Shown: positions 1-6,942, numbered from the stretch's first letter. The stretch: DNA of 21,375 nucleotides from Acidimicrobiia bacterium (GCA_017853455.1 JAFMJM010000012.1:1-21375), one strand, 5' to 3'. The notes: generated by a model not told the origin, from the sequence alone. A program made the numbers and translations.

Positions 1-1151
1 AGCACGAACGGGTCGGCCGGCACCGGGTCGTAGCCCCACAGGCCGATCTCGGCCGTGAGCTGGACCGCACTCCCGCGCTCCCGGGCCTGGGCCACCGCGA
101 GCCACGCCGCCAGGTTGGCGACCCCGGCTCCGGCGAGCACGGCGTGCGCGTCGAGGTCGAGCACCCGGTCGGCCAGGTGTCGGGCTCCCCACGTGGCGGC
201 GAGCTCCCAGCGGTTGGGCGGGGCGTCGAGGTCGGGCTCGAAGGTGGCCTCGTCGACCCGCCACGAGTCGGGATCCGCCTTGGCGGCCAGGAGGTCCCGG
301 CGCTCGTCCCCCAGACGGCGCAGGTACTCGTCCTGGGAGTCGACCTCGAGCACCCAGTGCCGGATCCAGTCGTCGTAGTCGTCACCGCGACTGGCGGCCC
401 GGGCCGCCACCCAGAAGTCGTAGTCCTCGCCGTAGCCGTCGACCGGCAGGTCCCCGGTGTAGAGGCCACCGGGATGGGCGCCCATCGGGGCCTCGCACAC
501 GGCCAGCACCACGTGGGCGGGGATCCGGACCAGATGGTTCCAGGGCGTCAGGTCGTCGACGATCCGCTCGACGGTCACGATGGCGCCCCGCCGCGCGGCC
601 AGGGCTCCCCAGACCCCCTCGAGGAGCGGTGGGTGGACCGCGACGTTGCCCGCCCGGTCGGCGACCGGGGCGTGCAGGATCGCGACGTCGGGAACCAGCG
701 GGGCGAGCAGACCGACCTCGCCGAACGGGGTGTCGACGCGCGCGTAGGCGTCGTTGCCCTCCATCGACGATCCGACGATCGAGCGGGTCGTGACCGCCGG
801 CAGGCCGCGGGCGGCGGCCTCGAGTCGCTGCGAGAACGCCAGGAACGACCAGTGCTCGACCTCCACCGCGCCCGACTGGTAGGCCCGGGCGAAGTTGGGA
901 TTGGGCGTGAAGTTGGGGAACGTGTCGCCGCTGTAGCCGGTGACGACCTTGCGCACCAGGCCGCCCCGGAAGAACAGGGCACCGAGGCTCGACAGGCTCA
1001 GCATCACCAGGGTGAACCCGGGGTCGCGGTCCCACCACTGACGCACGACCTCGCGGGCCGCGGCACTCCAGCGGGTGTGCCCCACCGCCAGGTGGAGCAC
1101 GTCTCCGGCCCGGACGTGGGTGGCGACGGCCTCGGCGAGCGGTTCGGGCAC
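1..1151 (-). CDS. Fused alpha/beta family I CoA-transferase (glutaconate/IpdAB-like), 3' end beyond window
   Basis: Partial: 383 codons are present and the C-terminus is cut by the window edge. Family I CoA-transferases move CoA between acyl-CoA and a free acid in the cytoplasm. Residues about 1-270 look like an alpha subunit (for example SGDTFPNFTPNP near residue 75, then GSSMEGNDAYARVDTPFGEVG). After a linker, from about residue 318, ELAATWGARHLADRVL begins a beta-subunit-like part leading to TAEIGLWGYDP. E368 lies where beta subunits carry the catalytic glutamate that forms the CoA thioester. Alpha and beta are normally separate genes, so this is a fusion. The GTG start at 1151 is chosen because GGAGG lies 6 bases upstream; an ATG at 1164 is in another frame. 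Divergent from the gene at 1234. The substrate is unknown; the neighbouring oxidoreductase and amidohydrolase suggest catabolism of a ring compound (inference). Confidence 0.75.
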   Translation of the reverse strand, partial: MPEPLAEAVATHVRAGDVLHLAVGHTRWSAAAREVVRQWWDRDPGFTLVMLSLSSLGALFFRGGLVRKVVTGYSGDTFPNFTPNPNFARAYQSGAVEVEHWSFLAFSQRLEAAARGLPAVTTRSIVGSSMEGNDAYARVDTPFGEVGLLAPLVPDVAILHAPVADRAGNVAVHPPLLEGVWGALAARRGAIVTVERIVDDLTPWNHLVRIPAHVVLAVCEAPMGAHPGGLYTGDLPVDGYGEDYDFWVAARAASRGDDYDDWIRHWVLEVDSQDEYLRRLGDERRDLLAAKADPDSWRVDEATFEPDLDAPPNRWELAATWGARHLADRVLDLDAHAVLAGAGVANLAAWLAVAQARERGSAVQLTAEIGLWGYDPVPADPFV

Positions 1152-1216
1152 GGTGGACCTCCATCGGGCCCGGCCGGAGGCCGATCGCCCGGCGCGGACG
1201 GGTTCGGAGCGGGCCG

Positions 1217-1222
1217 ACGTTA
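1217..1222 (-). promoter_or_regulatory. Candidate -10 (TAACGT) for the CoA-transferase
   Basis: TAACGT on the minus strand would give a leader of about 60 bases before the GTG at 1151. It overlaps the oppositely oriented TACTCT at 1221-1226 by two bases. No clear -35 is visible. Confidence 0.35.
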
Positions 1223-1226
1223 CTCT
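1221..1226 (+). promoter_or_regulatory. -10 element (TACTCT) of a leaderless promoter
   Basis: TACTCT ends 7 bases before the ATG at 1234, so transcription would begin at or next to the start codon. No Shine-Dalgarno sequence is present there. The same arrangement recurs at seven other genes in this window. Confidence 0.6.
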
Positions 1227-1233
1227 GGACCCG

Positions 1234-1950
1234 ATGGCGCGCCCCTCCCAACCCCCGCCGCGCGTCCCTCCGCGGTCCCGCCCCGGCCGGACCGACCGCC
1301 CGACCCCGCCGGGCCCCACGGCCGGGGGCACGTCGCCCCGCTCGGCCGCTGCTCCCCCGACCCGGAGTGCCGGTGGACCACCAGCCCGCGGGATGGGTCG
1401 ACCCCCCGCGCGGTCGGGGCCCGCACGCCCGAGCCGGCCGGTCCGGTCCCGCTACCGCCAACGGCGTCTCCTCGCGCTCGCGCTCGTCCTGACCGTGGTG
1501 GCGGGTCTGGCCTACGGGGGCTACTGGCTCTCCGGGCACGTGTTCGGCGGCGGATCGACCACCGCGTCGTCGGCCGGCGGCGACGTCCCCGGCGCCATCG
1601 ACCGCTCGATCGCGGCAGGCTTCGGCGCGATCGGAAACGGACTCGGGATGCGCAACCTCCACGACCAGTACCAGGTCCGTGACGACATCGATCGAGCCAT
1701 CGACACGGTCCGCCAGGAGCGCACGACGCTCGACGCCGCGGTCGGCACCGTGACGGGGGCCCGCGCCGACGCCCTCAGCGCCGCCATCTTCGCCGAAGGC
1801 GCGCTCGAGGCGGCCCTGGGCCAGTGGCGCGACGTCATCTTCAACCTGCGCTTCGGCCAGATCGACCAGGCCCAGACCGCCGTCGCCGATTCGCTGGCGG
1901 CCCTGGGGAAGGCCCGTGACGCCTGGAACGCCGCCGGAGGATCGTCGTGA
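1234..1950 (+). CDS. Hypothetical single-pass membrane protein with Pro/Arg-rich N-terminus
   Basis: 238 aa, family not recognised. Residues 1-78 are a low-complexity Pro/Arg/Ala/Gly segment, probably cytoplasmic. One hydrophobic helix follows at about 79-98 (LLALALVLTVVAGLAYGGYW), then a glycine/serine linker. The remaining ~115 residues are predicted to be outside the membrane and mostly helical, with regularly spaced Ala, Leu and charged residues from about 140 to the end. The start at 1234 is preferred over an in-frame ATG at 1075 because TACTCT lies 7 bases upstream and the earlier segment overlaps the divergent CoA-transferase. The stop codon overlaps the GTG of the next gene (GTGA, 1947-1950), so the two are probably translationally coupled. 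A role in anchoring or sensing is only a guess. Confidence 0.7.
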   Translation: MARPSQPPPRVPPRSRPGRTDRPTPPGPTAGGTSPRSAAAPPTRSAGGPPARGMGRPPARSGPARPSRPVRSRYRQRRLLALALVLTVVAGLAYGGYWLSGHVFGGGSTTASSAGGDVPGAIDRSIAAGFGAIGNGLGMRNLHDQYQVRDDIDRAIDTVRQERTTLDAAVGTVTGARADALSAAIFAEGALEAALGQWRDVIFNLRFGQIDQAQTAVADSLAALGKARDAWNAAGGSS

Positions 1951-2816
1951 AGCTCGCCATCGTCACCCCCGTGCTGACGCGCCTCCCCCGCGCCCACGCG
2001 ACCTGGGAGGACGAGGCCGACATCGCCGAGGTGGCTCGCATCGCGGTCACCGCCGACCGGCTCGGATTCCACCACCTGACCTGCAGCGAGCACGTCGCCA
2101 TCCCCACCGACGTCGCCACGGTCCGGGGCGCCACATACTGGGATCCGCTCTCGGTCTTCGGCTACCTCGCGGCGGTCACCGAACGCATCCGGTTCACCAC
2201 CTTCGTGCTGGTGCTCGGCTACCACCACCCGCTGGAGCTCGTGAAGCGGTACGGCACCCTCGACCGCGTGAGCGGTGGTCGGCTGATCCTCGGCGTGGGG
2301 GTCGGGTCGCTCCAGGAGGAGTTCGAGCTCATCGGCGCCGAGTTCTCGGGGCGCGGCGAGCGGGGCGACGACGCCGTCCGGGCCCTCAAGGCGTCGTTCG
2401 GACGCGCCGAGCCCGAGTACCACGGCACCCACTACGACTATTCGGGGTTCGTGGTCGACCCCGTCTCGGTCCAGGCCGACGTGCCGATCTGGATCGGTGG
2501 CCGCACGGCGCGGTCACTGCGCCGGGCGGTCGAGGTCGGTGACGGCTGGGCGCCGTTCGGCCTCACGCCCGGAGAGATGGCCGACCTGATCGATCGGGCT
2601 CGCGCCACCGAGGCCTGGGAGCGGCGCAGCACCCCGATCGAGCTGGCGTTGCAGACCGGCGCCCTCGACCCGGCCGGCGACCCCGACGCGACCCGCGAGC
2701 AATTGGCGACGTTCGCCGCGATGGACACCACCGTGCTCGAGGCCCGTTTTCGTCACCACTCGCTGGAGCACTACCTCGAGCAGCTCCACGCCCTCCGCGA
2801 GCTCGTCCCGGCCTGA
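1947..2816 (+). CDS. Luciferase-like (LLM class) F420-dependent oxidoreductase
   Basis: 289 aa, full length for the bacterial luciferase-like monooxygenase superfamily. These TIM-barrel enzymes use F420H2 or FMNH2 for hydride transfer to ketones, imines or alkenes. Seen: the N-terminal strand MKLAIVTPVL; SEHVAIP near residue 48, a position typical of the family; the DRVSGGRLILGVGVGS signature near 110-125, with a conserved Gly/Val run at the cofactor site; and PIWIGGRTARSLRRAVEVGDGW near 180-200. It resembles the TIGR03619-type F420 subgroup, a judgement from memory. The GTG start has GGAGGA about 7 bases upstream and overlaps the preceding stop by 4 bp. The gene ends in a hairpin whose loop is its own TGA codon. 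The substrate is unknown. Confidence 0.85.
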   Translation: MKLAIVTPVLTRLPRAHATWEDEADIAEVARIAVTADRLGFHHLTCSEHVAIPTDVATVRGATYWDPLSVFGYLAAVTERIRFTTFVLVLGYHHPLELVKRYGTLDRVSGGRLILGVGVGSLQEEFELIGAEFSGRGERGDDAVRALKASFGRAEPEYHGTHYDYSGFVVDPVSVQADVPIWIGGRTARSLRRAVEVGDGWAPFGLTPGEMADLIDRARATEAWERRSTPIELALQTGALDPAGDPDATREQLATFAAMDTTVLEARFRHHSLEHYLEQLHALRELVPA

Positions 2817-2823
2817 GGCCGGG
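2807..2823. terminator. Hairpin spanning the LLM stop codon, between convergent genes
   Basis: Perfect 7-bp inverted repeat CCCGGCC / GGCCGGG with a three-base loop formed by the TGA stop (2814-2816). There is no U-tract. It lies 8 bases before the end of the convergent DoxX gene, so it could act in both directions. Confidence 0.4.
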
Positions 2824-2830
2824 TCGGGCG

Positions 2831-3367
2831 TCAGCCCTGCTCGACCGACTTCGGCCGCCAGAACATCCCGAGGAACACCGCGGTGCCGCCGACGCCCACC
2901 ACGAGGGCGATGGCGAGCGAGATCCACGGGTCGAACGGGAACGACCAGCCGATGGCGTGGTCGAGCGACCACTCGCCGGGGCCGATCATGGCGAACACCG
3001 TCGACAGGACGGCGATCGTCGCCACGTACTCGTAGCCCTGGCCCGGGTTGTTGATGAAGAAGCCGTTCTTGCGGTGCGCGGTCATCAGGGCCACCAGCAC
3101 GATCGACGCCGTGGCCCCGTACGACAGCGGCGTCGCCAGGCCGAGCACGACGGTGGCACCGAAGAGCAGCTCGGTCATCGTGACGTTCATCGCCTGGAGC
3201 GGACCGTTCTTCAGGCCCAGGCTCTCGAACCACTGGGCCATCCCCGGGCCGCTGCGCACCGCCTGCACGTGCCGGACCCCGTGGGCGAACATCATCCCGC
3301 CCAGCCACAGGCGGGCGACGAGGACGGCGAGGTTGAATGCGTCCGGATGGGTCCAGAGTTCCGACAC
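2831..3367 (-). CDS. DoxX-family membrane protein
   Basis: 178 aa integral membrane protein. Hydrophobic segments lie at about 11-30, 62-82, 84-95, 112-127 and 150-170. GGMMFAHGVRHV near the first helix, and the GxxxP- and N-containing loop NGFFINNPGQGYEYV, match DoxX/SURF4-like proteins. Known members are quinone-linked or redox-associated membrane subunits, and their precise role is usually unknown. The GTG start at 3367 is chosen because AGGAGG lies 8 bases upstream (3376-3381). The frame stays open far upstream, but that extension runs antisense to the amidohydrolase gene and is not credible. Divergent from the amidohydrolase, so shared regulation is possible. Confidence 0.8.
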   Translation of the reverse strand: MSELWTHPDAFNLAVLVARLWLGGMMFAHGVRHVQAVRSGPGMAQWFESLGLKNGPLQAMNVTMTELLFGATVVLGLATPLSYGATASIVLVALMTAHRKNGFFINNPGQGYEYVATIAVLSTVFAMIGPGEWSLDHAIGWSFPFDPWISLAIALVVGVGGTAVFLGMFWRPKSVEQG

Positions 3368-3417
3368 GTCCGTTTCCTCCTGCTGCGATCCGCCGCCCCG
3401 GCCGGAACGGCTCCGGC

Positions 3418-3423
3418 AGGCTA
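3418..3423 (-). promoter_or_regulatory. Candidate -10 (TAGCCT) for the DoxX gene
   Basis: TAGCCT on the minus strand gives a leader of about 45 bases carrying the AGGAGG ribosome binding site. It lies 10 bp from the plus-strand -10 at 3434-3439, back to back. Confidence 0.4.
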
Positions 3424-3433
3424 TCCCGCTGGT

Positions 3434-3439
3434 TAGGCT
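3434..3439 (+). promoter_or_regulatory. Candidate -10 (TAGGCT) for the amidohydrolase
   Basis: TAGGCT is the same hexamer used at 5226-5231. Here a leader of about 30 bases follows, and GGAGG at 3466-3470 lies 5 bases before the ATG, so this gene is not leaderless. Confidence 0.5.
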
Positions 3440-3475
3440 GCGCCCGACATCCCCCGTTCGCCGCCGGAGGCCACC

Positions 3476-4666
3476 ATGACCCGTGCCGAGGACCTCATCC
3501 TGATCAGCGTCGACGACCACATCGTCGAGCCGCCGACCCTCTTCGACAACGCCTCGCCCCGGCTCCGGGAGCTGGCACCGAAGTTCGTCCACAAGGACGA
3601 CGGCACCGACGTGTGGCGCTACGAGGACGCCGAGATGCCCAACGTCGGCCTCAACGCGGTGGCCGGCAAGAAGCCCGAGGAGTACGGCATCGAGCCGACC
3701 GCCCTCGCCGACATCCGCCGGGGCTGCTGGGACGTCTCCGAGCGGGTCATGGACATGAACCGCAACGGCGTCCTCGCCTCGATGAACTTCCCGTCGTTCG
3801 TCGGGTTCTGCGGGCAGCTGTTCTCCCGGTCCAAGGACCTGTCGGTCGGGCTCGACCTGCTGCGGGCCTACAACGACTGGCACATCGACGAGTGGTGCGG
3901 CTCGCACCCGGGCCGGTTCATCCCGCTGTCGGTGCCCGCGATCTGGGACCCCCAGCTCGCCGCCGACGAGGTGCGCCGGGTGGCCAAGAAGGGCTGCCAC
4001 GCCGTGACCTTCTCGGAGAACCCGGCGAAGCTCGGCTGGCCGGCGATCTGGGACGAGGCCTGGGACCCGTTCTTCCGGGCGTGCGAGGAGGAGGGCACGG
4101 TCATCTGCCTCCACATCGGCTCGTCGTCGACGGTGCTGGCCCTCGAGCCCGGCGCGCCGATCGACATCATGATCACGCTGACCCCGCTCAACACGATGCA
4201 CGCCGCCACCGACCTCGTGTGGTCGCCGGTGCTGCGGAAGTACCCCAACCTGAAGTTCGCGCTCTCCGAGGGCGGCACCGGGTGGATCCCGTACTGGATG
4301 GAGCGGATCGACTACACGTACCAGCAGCACCACTTCTGGACCGGACAGGACTTCGGCGACAAGCTCCCGAGCGACGTGGCGCGCGAGCACTTCTCGTTCT
4401 GCTTCATCTCCGACCGCAACGGCATCGAGGACCGGTACAAGATCGGCGTCGACTCGATCACGTGGGAGTGCGACTACCCGCACTCCGACTCGACGTGGCC
4501 GAACTCGCCCGAGTCGCTCGAGAAGCAGTTCGACGGCGTGCCCGCCGACGAGGTCGAGAAGATGTCCTGGGCCAACGCCGCCCGGATCTACAACTTCGAC
4601 CCCTTCGCCCACCGGGCCAAGGAGGACTGCACCGTGGCCGCCCTGCGGAGCCTGGTGACCGACTGA
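3476..4666 (+). CDS. Amidohydrolase-2 family metal-dependent hydrolase/decarboxylase
   Basis: 396 aa, TIM-barrel amidohydrolase of the ACMSD/gamma-resorcylate decarboxylase type (PF04909-like). Seen: an N-terminal metal motif SVDDHIVEPP (D13, D14, H15), where other members have DxHxH; CLHIGSSS, supplying a probable metal or catalytic His in the middle; LKFALSEGGTGWIPYWMER, the usual late-barrel Glu/Gly block; and ECDYPHSDSTWP, supplying the late Asp. The protein ends with the family's NAARIYNF helix. Members hydrolyse or decarboxylate aromatic or carboxylated rings. Close actinobacterial relatives are common in clusters with F420 oxidoreductases and CoA-transferases, as here. The ATG has a strong GGAGG 5 bases upstream. 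The substrate cannot be read from the sequence. Confidence 0.88.
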   Translation: MTRAEDLILISVDDHIVEPPTLFDNASPRLRELAPKFVHKDDGTDVWRYEDAEMPNVGLNAVAGKKPEEYGIEPTALADIRRGCWDVSERVMDMNRNGVLASMNFPSFVGFCGQLFSRSKDLSVGLDLLRAYNDWHIDEWCGSHPGRFIPLSVPAIWDPQLAADEVRRVAKKGCHAVTFSENPAKLGWPAIWDEAWDPFFRACEEEGTVICLHIGSSSTVLALEPGAPIDIMITLTPLNTMHAATDLVWSPVLRKYPNLKFALSEGGTGWIPYWMERIDYTYQQHHFWTGQDFGDKLPSDVAREHFSFCFISDRNGIEDRYKIGVDSITWECDYPHSDSTWPNSPESLEKQFDGVPADEVEKMSWANAARIYNFDPFAHRAKEDCTVAALRSLVTD

Positions 4667-4675
4667 TTCCGTCGT

Positions 4676-4697
4676 CGACCGGGGCCAATCCCGGTCG
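4676..4697. terminator. Hairpin terminator candidate between convergent genes
   Basis: 8-bp perfect stem CGACCGGG (4676-4683) / CCCGGTCG (4690-4697) with a 6-base loop. It lies between the amidohydrolase stop and the end of the minus-strand gene at 4707. No T-tract on either strand. Confidence 0.5.
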
Positions 4698-4706
4698 GCC
4701 CCGACG

Positions 4707-4919
4707 TCACACCGAGCGGCCGGCCTCCGTGCCGGTCGCTCGTGGTTCGTGGCGCAGGGAGGGCAGCAGCCCCACCATGGTCAGGCGGCGGACCGCCCGT
4801 TCGGCCTCGACGTCGATGACCAGTGCGTCACCGGGCTCGCGCCCCACGACGAAGGTCACCACGCAGTCCCCGCACGCAGCGGTTCCCTGTACCTGGCAGT
4901 CGTCACAGTCGATTCGCAT
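4707..4919 (-). CDS. Small Cys4 putative zinc-binding protein
   Basis: 70 aa if started at the ATG at 4919 (MRIDCDDC). Four cysteines in two CxxC pairs lie close together (C5, C8, C16, C19), which suggests a compact metal knuckle. The rest is a short mixed segment containing VTFVVGREPGDALVIDVEAERAVRRLTMVGLLPSL. A GTG at 4949 directly abuts the upstream stop (TGAGTG) and would add 10 residues. I prefer the ATG because the Cys motif usually lies at the extreme N-terminus in such proteins, and GGGGG lies just before it. Co-directional with the zinc-ribbon gene at 5177 and almost certainly co-transcribed. Function unknown. Confidence 0.6.
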   Translation of the reverse strand: MRIDCDDCQVQGTAACGDCVVTFVVGREPGDALVIDVEAERAVRRLTMVGLLPSLRHEPRATGTEAGRSV

Positions 4920-4949
4920 GTCCCCCAGCCTGACGGCGGGGTGTGACAC

Positions 4950-5177
4950 TCATCCGGCCGGGGTGCCCGATCCGGCGTCGACGGCCTCGATCCGGTCGCC
5001 CGACGCCCCGCACCAGCGGCACTCCACTGCCTCGACGGTCTCCTCGAGGACCGTCTCCTCCTCGACCACCAGGTCGCCCCCCACCGAGTAGTGGTGGAAC
5101 GCCCGGGTCCGCCGGGTGGCGACGACGTCGAAGCGGGTGAGGTTGCCGCACCCGGTGCAGCGGTAGCGCTCGGCCAT
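4950..5177 (-). CDS. Small two-knuckle zinc-ribbon protein
   Basis: 75 aa. YRCTGCGN near residue 6 and VECRWCGA near residue 52 form a classic pair of CxxC(G) knuckles. They flank a beta-rich centre that includes TRRTRAFHHYSVGGDLVV and a glutamate-rich stretch. This is the layout of rubredoxin-like or FmdB-like zinc ribbons. The ATG at 5177 is chosen because TATGCT ends exactly 7 bases upstream (leaderless), although the frame is open further upstream, antisense to the nuclease gene. Divergent from the DEDD/GIY-YIG nuclease, with both promoters in a 60-bp gap. A role as a nucleic-acid-binding accessory is possible but not shown. Confidence 0.7.
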   Translation of the reverse strand: MAERYRCTGCGNLTRFDVVATRRTRAFHHYSVGGDLVVEEETVLEETVEAVECRWCGASGDRIEAVDAGSGTPAG

Positions 5178-5184
5178 GGCCCGG

Positions 5185-5190
5185 AGCATA
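5185..5190 (-). promoter_or_regulatory. -10 element (TATGCT), leaderless, for the zinc-ribbon gene
   Basis: TATGCT on the minus strand ends 7 bases before the ATG at 5177. It is paired back to back with the plus-strand -10 at 5226-5231. Confidence 0.6.
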
Positions 5191-5225
5191 GGTGCCCGAT
5201 CCACCACCCCGAACGGGTGTTCGCC

Positions 5226-5231
5226 TAGGCT
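5226..5231 (+). promoter_or_regulatory. -10 element (TAGGCT), leaderless, for the DEDD/GIY-YIG nuclease
   Basis: TAGGCT ends 6 bases before the ATG at 5238. No ribosome binding site is present between them. Confidence 0.6.
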
Positions 5232-5237
5232 GGCCCG

Positions 5238-6917
5238 ATGCCCGAGTGGTTCCCCGACCTCGAGCGGCCCGGCCAGCGGACCTTCGACGACCTCGGCACC
5301 CCCCTGCACGCCGTGACCTTCGTCGTCGTCGACCTCGAGACGACCGGCGGCTCCCCCGCCACCAGCGCCATCACCGAGATCGGGGCGGTCAAGGTGCGCG
5401 GCGGTGAATGCCTCGGCACCTTCCAGACCCTGGTCAACCCGGGGATGCCGATCCCCCCGACGATCACCGTCCTCACCGGCATCACCGAGGCGATGGTCCT
5501 GCCCGCCCCTCCGGTCGCCGAGGTGCTGCCGGCGTTCCTCGAGTTCCTCGGCCCCGCCACCCCCGACCGCGTCCTCGTCGGGCACAACCTGCGCTTCGAC
5601 ACCGGCTTCCTCGACGCCGCGTTGGTCGCACACGACCGCCCCCGGCTCGCGCACGCCCGGGTCGACACCGTGGCCCTCGCCCGCCGCCTGATCCGCGACG
5701 AGGTCCCCAATCTCAAGCTGGGCACCCTCGCCCGGCACGTCCGCGCCACGGTGTCGCCCACCCACCGGGCCCTCGACGACGCCCACGCCACCGTCGACCT
5801 CCTGCACGCCCTCCTCGAGCGGGCGGCGTCGCTCGGCGTGCTCGGGCTCGACGACCTCCTCGCCCTGCCGACCATCCGAGCCCATCCGTCGTCGGGCAAG
5901 CTCTCCCTCACCCGGCACCTCCCGCGCACCCCGGGCGTCTACCTGTTCCGGAACCGCCACGGCGAGGTCCTGTACGTCGGCAAGGCCACCAACGTGCGCA
6001 CCCGGGTCCGGAGCTACTTCGGCGGCGACGACCGTCGGAAGGTGCCTCAGCTCCTCAAGGAGACCGAGGCCATCGACGTGATTCCGTGTGCCCACCCCCT
6101 CGAGGCCGCCGTCCGCGAGATCCGGCTGATCCACGCCCACGACCCGCGCTTCAACCGGCAGGCGAAGGCGTGGCGTTCGTACGCCTACCTCAAGCTCACG
6201 CTCGCCGAGCGGTTCCCGCGGCTCGCCGTGGTGCGCGACGCCCGCGACGACACCGCGTTGCACCTCGGACCGTTCCGCACGTCGGGCGCCGCCCACCGGG
6301 TGCGCGAGGCGATCGAGAGTGCGCTGCCGATCCGGCGCTGCACGCGTCGGGTGGGCCGGACCGCCACGGTGGGTGGCGATCCGTGCCTGCCGTCGGTGCT
6401 GGGCACCGCGGCCTGTCCGTGCAGCGGGGCGTGCCCCGAGCCCGACTACGAGGCGATCGTCGCTGCGGTCCGCCGCGGGCTGACCACGGAGCCCCGGGTC
6501 CTGCTCGACCCGCTCGAGGAGCGGATGCACGCCCTCGCCGCCGCTGAACGGTTCGAGGAGGCGGCAGCCACCCGCGACCGCCTGGCCGGTCTGGCCCGGG
6601 CCCTCGAGCGCCAGCGCCTGGTTCGGGCCGTGCGTGCGGCCGGCCGGGTCGTCCTCCACGACGAATGGGGCACGGTCGAGCTCGACGGCGGTCGGCTCGT
6701 CGACACCACCCTGCCCGAGGTCCGACCCCTCCCGCCCGACGCCGACCGGCCCGTCGGGCGGGACGAGATCGACGAACTCCTGGTCGTGGCCCGGTGGCTG
6801 CTCGGAACGCCCCGTGGTGCCCGCCACCTCCTCGAGGTCGACGGGACCCTCGCCTCGGTGCTGCCGCCCCTGCCCCGCTACGTGGCGGCGCCGTCACCGG
6901 CGGCGGCGTTGCGCTGA
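5238..6917 (+). CDS. DEDDh exonuclease - GIY-YIG (UvrC N-terminal-like) fusion nuclease
   Basis: 559 aa. Residues ~25-195 are a DnaQ/epsilon-type 3'-5' exonuclease: ExoI VDLETTGG (D32, E34), ExoII VGHNLRFDTGF (D121), ExoIII-epsilon HRALDDAHAT (H176, D181). Residues ~225-310 are a GIY-YIG nuclease: GVYLF (233-237), LYVGKA (245-250), R254/R256, and E294 in the helix before DPRFN. A UvrC-like cysteine cluster follows (C368, C383, C393, C395, C399), then a UvrBC-like helical hairpin with EERMHALAAAERFEEAAATRD around 427-446. UvrC's C-terminal RNase H-like nuclease is absent, as in Cho. This matches M. tuberculosis Rv2191, known from memory, which also converges on trpD. Probable role: DNA repair incision coupled to exonucleolytic trimming. 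The start is fixed by the leaderless -10. Confidence 0.93.
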   Translation: MPEWFPDLERPGQRTFDDLGTPLHAVTFVVVDLETTGGSPATSAITEIGAVKVRGGECLGTFQTLVNPGMPIPPTITVLTGITEAMVLPAPPVAEVLPAFLEFLGPATPDRVLVGHNLRFDTGFLDAALVAHDRPRLAHARVDTVALARRLIRDEVPNLKLGTLARHVRATVSPTHRALDDAHATVDLLHALLERAASLGVLGLDDLLALPTIRAHPSSGKLSLTRHLPRTPGVYLFRNRHGEVLYVGKATNVRTRVRSYFGGDDRRKVPQLLKETEAIDVIPCAHPLEAAVREIRLIHAHDPRFNRQAKAWRSYAYLKLTLAERFPRLAVVRDARDDTALHLGPFRTSGAAHRVREAIESALPIRRCTRRVGRTATVGGDPCLPSVLGTAACPCSGACPEPDYEAIVAAVRRGLTTEPRVLLDPLEERMHALAAAERFEEAAATRDRLAGLARALERQRLVRAVRAAGRVVLHDEWGTVELDGGRLVDTTLPEVRPLPPDADRPVGRDEIDELLVVARWLLGTPRGARHLLEVDGTLASVLPPLPRYVAAPSPAAALR

Positions 6918-6942
6918 GCGGTCGTCCGGCATCCGGTCGGGG

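Noticed and set aside
144..1682. 512-codon open frame on the plus strand across the CoA-transferase and the start of the membrane-protein gene
   Set aside because: Arg/Gly/Pro-rich translation without domains, antisense to a well-supported coding region; a GC-rich shadow frame.
2831..4612. Long minus-strand frame extending the DoxX protein to about 593 residues
   Set aside because: The extra N-terminal part is antisense to the amidohydrolase gene and low in complexity; the AGGAGG/GTG at 3367 gives the normal DoxX length.
4950..6827. Long minus-strand frame ending in the small zinc-ribbon protein
   Set aside because: The upstream part lies antisense to the DEDD/GIY-YIG nuclease; the leaderless -10 at 5185-5190 marks the true start.
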